A stretch of 44,837 nt of DNA from Acidobacteriaceae bacterium (GTDB lineage Bacteria; Acidobacteriota; Terriglobia; Terriglobales; Acidobacteriaceae), in NCBI GenBank assembly GCA_003134995.1, contig PLDC01000011.1, positions 55,266 to 100,102 on the forward strand, given 5' to 3'. Under the pieces are notes generated by a model that was given only the letters and a program-made list of their open reading frames with translations, ran no database searches and had not been told where the DNA came from. Position 1 is the stretch's first letter. Every line of letters starts with the position of its first letter. The position numbers and the translations under genes are program-made. Below, one piece after another: positions 40,870 through 44,837 of the stretch.

Positions 40870-43287
40870 CTACTTTTTCCTCGCGCTGCTGGTTTCGCGT
40901 GCCTTCGCGACCAGAGCGTCGAATCGCGGGTCACCGTGAATAGACTTCAATTCAGGATCAGCTGAAAGTTCTCCCGGCGAGATGAGGCCGTTCTCGATGG
41001 CATGGTTCAGGTCAGTGAAGGCTTCGTCCGGTCGGCCTCTCGTCGCCTCAGCGCAGGCAAAGTTGTACCAGGCTTCGGCCACTGTGGCCGGCTGATTCGT
41101 CTTTCCCGCTGTCTCGATCACGTCGCGAAAAATTTTCTCCGAGTCCGCGTAATGTCCCTCGCGGCTGAGGCCCAGCGCTTCCATTTCCATGCTTTGCAAT
41201 GTGGAGGTATGGGTTGGGCCCAGCACCCGCGTCTTGATCTCAATAATCTGGCTCTGGAGCTTGTCGGCGGCGTCGTAATTGCCTTCCTTCATCATGGTGA
41301 CTGCAAGCATCATCATTGCTCTGAGGGTTTGGGGATGTTCCGGCCCGAGCACGCGGCGCTGGCCTGCGATCACTTCGGAATACAGCTTTTCAGCTTCGGG
41401 GAAGCGCCCTTCCTCCTCAAGATTTTCAGCCGCGTGGGACATCGAAAGCAGGGTCGCGGGATGATCCGGCCCCAGAGTTCGCTTCTGCGCTGCGATCAGT
41501 TCGCCATAAATCTGATCTGCCTCCGCATACCGTCCCTGAGCGGTAAGAACTTCCGCCAGTTCGTTCAACGTGCTCAGCGTCTGAGGATCGTCGGGGCCAA
41601 GTACTTTGCGCTCTGCGTTCAATGTCTGGCGGAACAGGTTTTCAGCATCGGCGTGACGTGCCTCATTGGCATAAACATAACCGAGGCGATCCATAGACGC
41701 CAAAGTGTCAGGATCATTGGGGCCGAGAACCTGACGCTGGGCGGCTATTGTGTTTTGCAACAACTTTTCCGCCTCTGGCAAATGCCCTTGGGCACGAAGG
41801 AGCTGGGCCAGATAACTTTCGCTCGCCAGTGTTTCCCGGTTTCGTTCTCCGAAGAGTGAGCTTTGAATTGCCCGAGCGTGTTCTGCCAGATCTTGCGCGC
41901 GGCCATACAAGCCCAGCCCGGCATACGTCTGCGCCATGGTTTCCATCAATTGGGCCTGCAGCTCCGGATCTTTGCGCAGCCCAGTGTCGATATCTTTCGA
42001 GGACTTATCCAGAATTTCGCGCGCCGTGACTGCGTTGCCACGCGCCTCGCTGGGGTTCGATACTTTGAACATGCCGGTCATGAACTTCGTAACGCGGTCG
42101 GCGCGGTCGCGCTCCCGCGTAATCCGGCGCAACGCGATCGCCTGCATTACTCCGAACGCAATCAGCAACAACACCGCAGCGGTAGCCGCCATGACTCCGA
42201 ATTTATGGCGCTGAACATATTTCTTGCTTCGGTAAGCCAGGCTTGCGGGCCGCGCAATGACAGGTTCGTTGCGCAGATAGCGTCCGAGATCGGCCGCCAG
42301 TTCCGCAGGCGTGCCATATCTGCGGGCGCGGTCTCTCTCCAGAGCTTTCAAGGTGATCCAGTCCAGGTCGCCGCGCAGCATGCTCGCCAGTTGTTTGGGG
42401 TCCGAACTACGTTTTTCTGCGATGGCCACAGCGGCTGGATCATTGCTGAGCCTTGTGCTCGGACTCGTCGGCTCCTCTTCGTGCACCTGCCGCAGAACTT
42501 CATGAAAGGGTTTGCTCTCCCACTGCGTCGCATCCAGGGCTAACACCCCGGTGAGAAGTTCGTAGAGCACCACTCCCAGCGAATACACGTCGCTTCGGGT
42601 ATCTACATCAACCGCCATTGGATCCATCTGCTCCGGGCTCATGTATCCCGGAGTGCCGACCAGTCCTCCGGCACGCGTCACCAGTGTCCCGCCCTGCGAT
42701 TGCTGCGAGATCGCTTTGGCCAGTCCGAAGTCAATAATGCGTGGCACAGGCTTGCCATCCACTTCAACTACCAGGATGTTGGTGGGCTTCAGGTCGCGAT
42801 GGATAATTGCTTTCTGATGCGCGTGCTGCACGCCTTCACATACTTTTGTGAAAAGCAGCAGGCGCTCGCCAGGAGAGAGCCGCTTCTCGTCGCAATATTC
42901 GGTAATGGGCAGGCCCTGCACATACTCCATGGCGAAGTACGGTTGGCCTTCGGCCGTGGAACCGGCGTCGAAAACCTTGGCGATGGCGGGGTGATCCATC
43001 ATGGCCAGTGCCTGGCGCTCCAGATCGAAGCGTATCAATGCGGACTTGTCATAGCGGCCCGCTTTGATGATCTTCAGCGCAACGTGCCGTTTGACGGGAG
43101 CGGACTGTTCCGCCAGCCAAACCTCTCCCATCCCACCTTCTCCCAATTTCCGGATCAGGCGATAGGGCCCAATCGAACCTACGTCGGGCGCAAGAGATTC
43201 CATGGGAGTAGCCTCTGCGTCGAAGGCGCCCTTAGGATCCGAACTGGCGCTCGCGCCCGCGTTGTGCGGAGTTGACTTGGGTGCCAT
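40870..43287 (-). CDS. Transmembrane serine/threonine protein kinase with kinesin-light-chain-type TPRs
   Basis: An 805-residue kinase. P-loop GEGGMGEVW (49-57), K72, HRDLKPTN (D165), DFGLAK (D186) and GTPGYMSPEQ mark an active Hanks-type domain (about 42-340). A transmembrane helix follows (363-386). The outer region carries TPR_12-like repeats of 42 residues: LGPNDPDTLASMDRLGYVY, LGPDDPQTLSTLNELAEVL, LGPDHPATLLSMSHAAENL, LGPEHPQTLRAMMMLAVTM and LGPTHTSTLQSMEMEALGL. ATG at 43287 is chosen because the protein before it is not kinase-like. It shares a strand with the other kinase; no phosphatase is beside them. Confidence 0.92.
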   Translation of the reverse strand: MAPKSTPHNAGASASSDPKGAFDAEATPMESLAPDVGSIGPYRLIRKLGEGGMGEVWLAEQSAPVKRHVALKIIKAGRYDKSALIRFDLERQALAMMDHPAIAKVFDAGSTAEGQPYFAMEYVQGLPITEYCDEKRLSPGERLLLFTKVCEGVQHAHQKAIIHRDLKPTNILVVEVDGKPVPRIIDFGLAKAISQQSQGGTLVTRAGGLVGTPGYMSPEQMDPMAVDVDTRSDVYSLGVVLYELLTGVLALDATQWESKPFHEVLRQVHEEEPTSPSTRLSNDPAAVAIAEKRSSDPKQLASMLRGDLDWITLKALERDRARRYGTPAELAADLGRYLRNEPVIARPASLAYRSKKYVQRHKFGVMAATAAVLLLIAFGVMQAIALRRITRERDRADRVTKFMTGMFKVSNPSEARGNAVTAREILDKSSKDIDTGLRKDPELQAQLMETMAQTYAGLGLYGRAQDLAEHARAIQSSLFGERNRETLASESYLAQLLRAQGHLPEAEKLLQNTIAAQRQVLGPNDPDTLASMDRLGYVYANEARHADAENLFRQTLNAERKVLGPDDPQTLSTLNELAEVLTAQGRYAEADQIYGELIAAQKRTLGPDHPATLLSMSHAAENLEEEGRFPEAEKLYSEVIAGQRRVLGPEHPQTLRAMMMLAVTMMKEGNYDAADKLQSQIIEIKTRVLGPTHTSTLQSMEMEALGLSREGHYADSEKIFRDVIETAGKTNQPATVAEAWYNFACAEATRGRPDEAFTDLNHAIENGLISPGELSADPELKSIHGDPRFDALVAKARETSSARKK

Positions 43288-43511
43288 ATCGCTCACGCTT
43301 CTCTCTCTGAAACGAGATGCAAAATCGACGGTAAGTTTAGCACCCCAAGGGGAAGGCGTATGAATCAGTGGCACAACTCGGTAAATTGACCGCACTCGGC
43401 ATTTCGATTCGAGTGACCGCTCGATCACTCCCGGATGGTCAGCCAACCCGAGGCCATCCAGAAACGGGCTACGGAAGTCAACTCTCTATGCCCGAATCCA
43501 CGCCTCGCATC

Positions 43512-43706
43512 GCATTCGCCTGCTGGCCTCCGTGAAACCGGACTGTCCATGTGCCCTACAGAGAAAAGCCAGCTCATTGACCGCGTTCACTGGTGGGCAG
43601 TCCGTTCTCTGCAGTCCGGTTTGTCGAGGAAAAATCGCGAAATACGGGCATGTTTCGCGTATCTTGCGGGCAATGGAGGCAGGAATTCTCTGCAGTTCAG
43701 ACTGCG
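43512..43706. repeat. Shared flank of tRNA-Ser remnant, copy 2
   Basis: About 195 bp aligned with 37372-37564, with GAAACCGGACTG at 43534-43545 and CAGTCCGGTTTG near 43612. It ends in CTCTGCAGTTCAGACTGCG before a tRNA-Ser 3' end, as in copy 1. Confidence 0.7.
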
Positions 43707-43790
43707 TGGCGGAGCGGAAAGGATTCGAACTCTCGGTACAGGTGTTAGCCCGTACAACGGTTTAGCAAACTTACCCATTCGCACGGCCGA
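43707..43790 (-). pseudogene. Degenerate tRNA-Ser (GCU-like)
   Basis: On the minus strand, from GGCCG (D-arm remnant) through TTTGCTAAACC (anticodon arm with GCU in the loop), a long variable arm (GTACGGGCTAACACCTGTAC), the T-arm GAGAGTTCGAATCC and acceptor CCGCTCCG plus CCA. The 5' acceptor strand does not pair with CCGCTCC, so it is a pseudogene or recombination scar. Confidence 0.65.
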
Positions 43791-43960
43791 CCTGCTAAAG
43801 AGGCGCCCGCGCGAAAAGCAGCCAAAAAAGAAATAGATCGCCTGCCCGAAGTCTGCCCGATGCTTCGCTACAGGTCGCAACCGAACGACTTCGAATGCAC
43901 TACCGCGAAATTGCAAAGGCTTGAAAACCACAATGGATAGGCAGCTTGGAGGTGGGCCTG

Positions 43961-44003
43961 CGTGGACTCATAATCCATTGGTCCCAGGTTCGAATCCTGG
44001 CGG
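43961..44003 (+). repeat. Putative attR: tRNA-Ile 3' half, direct repeat copy 2
   Basis: Forty-three bp identical to 34694-34736, from the anticodon arm through the T-arm; one base then differs and CCCACC follows. There is no matching 5' half, so it is a 3' fragment, as left at the distal end of an island inserted into a tRNA gene. Confidence 0.82.
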
Positions 44004-44112
44004 CCCCACCCCGGAATTTGACGTGAGGAGCGGCGCTGAAATTGTTTCGCTTTCTCGCGGTTATCCGCTATGGGGATGGGCCGATGGCGGGGCTGTGTGG
44101 GACAATGATGGT

Positions 44113-44837
44113 ATGCATAAATCATTGACCGTCGCTGTCCTATTGGCGGCTGGGATGGCGCCGGGGAATGTCCTGGCGCAAAACACTCCAGCCACGAGTT
44201 CACCTGCTGCTTCTGCGCCTGCGAGTTCCACTCCCGCGCAAAGTTCGACTAGTCCGGCTAAGGCTGCGACGCCTGCGGCCAAGAAGCCGGCTACTGCGGC
44301 GAAAACCGCGGCTCCTCTGGCCCTCACCACGCAAAAAGAAAAGTTCAGCTATGCGCTTGGTATGAAGATGGGCGCGAATTTGCGCAAGCAGTCGGTTCCG
44401 GTAAGCTCCGCGATCTTCGCGCGCGGATTGAGAGATGGGCTGGCCGGCGGCAAGACTGCGCTGACGGACGAAGAGGCGCAAGCCGCGATCACCGCGGTGC
44501 AGAAAGAAATGCAACAGCAACACCAGGAGAAGATGCAACAATCCGGAGAAGCGAACAAGAAGGTAGGCCAGGATTTTCTGGCTGCCAACAAAGGGAAGCC
44601 TGGCGTAATCACTCTTCCCAGCGGACTGCAATACAAGATTGAAAAAGAAGGAACCGGACCCAAGCCCACGGCGAGCGATTCAGTGGTGTGCAATTATCGC
44701 GGGACGCTGATCGACGGCAAGGAGTTTGACAGCTCTTACAAGCGCGGGCAGCCTGCGACGTTTCCTGTGGGTGGCGTGATCAAGGGATGGACCGAGGCGC
44801 TGCAGTTGATGCCTGTCGGCTCGAAGTGGCAACTCTT
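44113..44837 (+). CDS. FKBP-type peptidyl-prolyl cis-trans isomerase (Mip/FkpA-like), 3' truncated by window edge
   Basis: The frame starts at ATG 44113 and is open to the window end, about 241 codons. A signal peptide (SLTVAVLLAAGMAPGNVLAQ) is followed by a low-complexity Ala/Pro/Ser/Thr/Lys spacer (about 25-75). The Mip-type N-terminal dimerisation domain (KFSYALGMKMGANLRKQ ... QEKMQQSGEANKKVGQDFLAANKGKPGV) and the start of the FKBP domain (LPSGLQYKIEKEGTGPKP, DGKEFDSSYKRGQP, GVIKGWTEALQLMPVGSKW) come next. It assists folding of periplasmic or outer-membrane proteins. It lies just outside the putative island end. Confidence 0.92.
   Translation, partial: MHKSLTVAVLLAAGMAPGNVLAQNTPATSSPAASAPASSTPAQSSTSPAKAATPAAKKPATAAKTAAPLALTTQKEKFSYALGMKMGANLRKQSVPVSSAIFARGLRDGLAGGKTALTDEEAQAAITAVQKEMQQQHQEKMQQSGEANKKVGQDFLAANKGKPGVITLPSGLQYKIEKEGTGPKPTASDSVVCNYRGTLIDGKEFDSSYKRGQPATFPVGGVIKGWTEALQLMPVGSKWQL

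Larger units (their letters stand above)
43288..44112. other. Non-coding region with att-like remnants at island end
   Basis: No convincing gene. It contains the second shared flank (43512-43706), a degenerate tRNA-Ser (43707-43790) and the second tRNA-Ile direct repeat (43961-44003). Reading frames crossing here are antisense translations of the tRNA-like sequences (for example the stretch GERIRTLGTG-type) and are not genes. Confidence 0.7.

Noticed and set aside
43435..43931. Reading frames across the tRNA-Ser-like sequence
   Set aside because: They are sense and antisense translations of tRNA remnants, a common source of spurious annotations.
1..44837. CRISPR array
   Set aside because: The only tandem repeats seen are 7-bp heptads and dispersed palindromes; none has the 24-40 bp repeat plus unique spacer pattern, and no cas gene is present.

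Overview
The window looks like a chromosomal segment of a soil-type Acidobacteriota (Terriglobia/Koribacter- or Solibacter-like). This is inferred from gene content: a very large Oar-like TonB-dependent receptor, two GloVer-repeat (TIGR03803-type) secreted proteins, two membrane Ser/Thr kinases with TPR sensors, a Gram-negative Kdo/heptose LPS operon, and many short intergenic repeats including a RAYT remnant. No rRNA or other phylogenetic marker is present, so the assignment is probable, not proven.

Left half (1-20.1 kb) is ordinary housekeeping chromosome. It holds the end of an isc Fe-S operon (hscA-fdx-iscX), convergent galT and yraN, then a tightly overlapped LPS core/lipid A operon (waaA-lpxK-heptose kinase-heptose nucleotidyltransferase-heptosyltransferase-isoprenylcysteine-methyltransferase-like protein). 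A metallophosphoesterase, hslVU, a GAF-PP2C (RsbU-like) phosphatase with an unusual cysteine cluster, a small hypothetical gene, a secreted amidohydrolase and a three-gene ABC-2 exporter operon follow. Heptad-repeat inverted arrays sit in the fdx-iscX and hslV-hslU gaps.

Right half (20.1-44.8 kb) is accessory and mosaic. A complete 2182-bp IS1595-family transposon with passenger genes (20397-22578, 23-bp inverted repeats, 8-bp target duplication) interrupts the leader of a decayed PD-(D/E)XK endonuclease gene. An uninterrupted, intact paralogue of that unit lies at 29952-30713 and supplies the empty site. Between the two copies are a 3'-truncated GloVer gene, the TonB-dependent receptor and a full-length GloVer gene. 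Next come a RAYT transposase remnant among palindromic repeats, a convergent pair made of a three-Cys-motif (DUF5131, phage Gp37/Gp68-like) protein and its partner TcmP, and an isoaspartyl peptidase/asparaginase whose inter-subunit linker carries an in-frame copy of a dispersed palindrome.

From 34.67 kb a tRNA-Ile2(CAU) gene, an integrase stub and a 43-bp direct repeat of the tRNA 3' half at 43961-44003 outline a decayed genomic island of about 9.3 kb. It carries a di-haem cytochrome c protein and the two kinases, and it contains two tRNA-Ser 3'-end remnants with a shared flank of about 193 bp. The window ends inside an FKBP-type prolyl isomerase gene.

The best candidates for an undescribed system are the TcmP/DUF5131 pair (radical-SAM-like plus methyltransferase-like folds, unknown reaction), the passenger-bearing IS1595 element, and the duplicated endonuclease unit with its palindrome-plus-hairpin leader.
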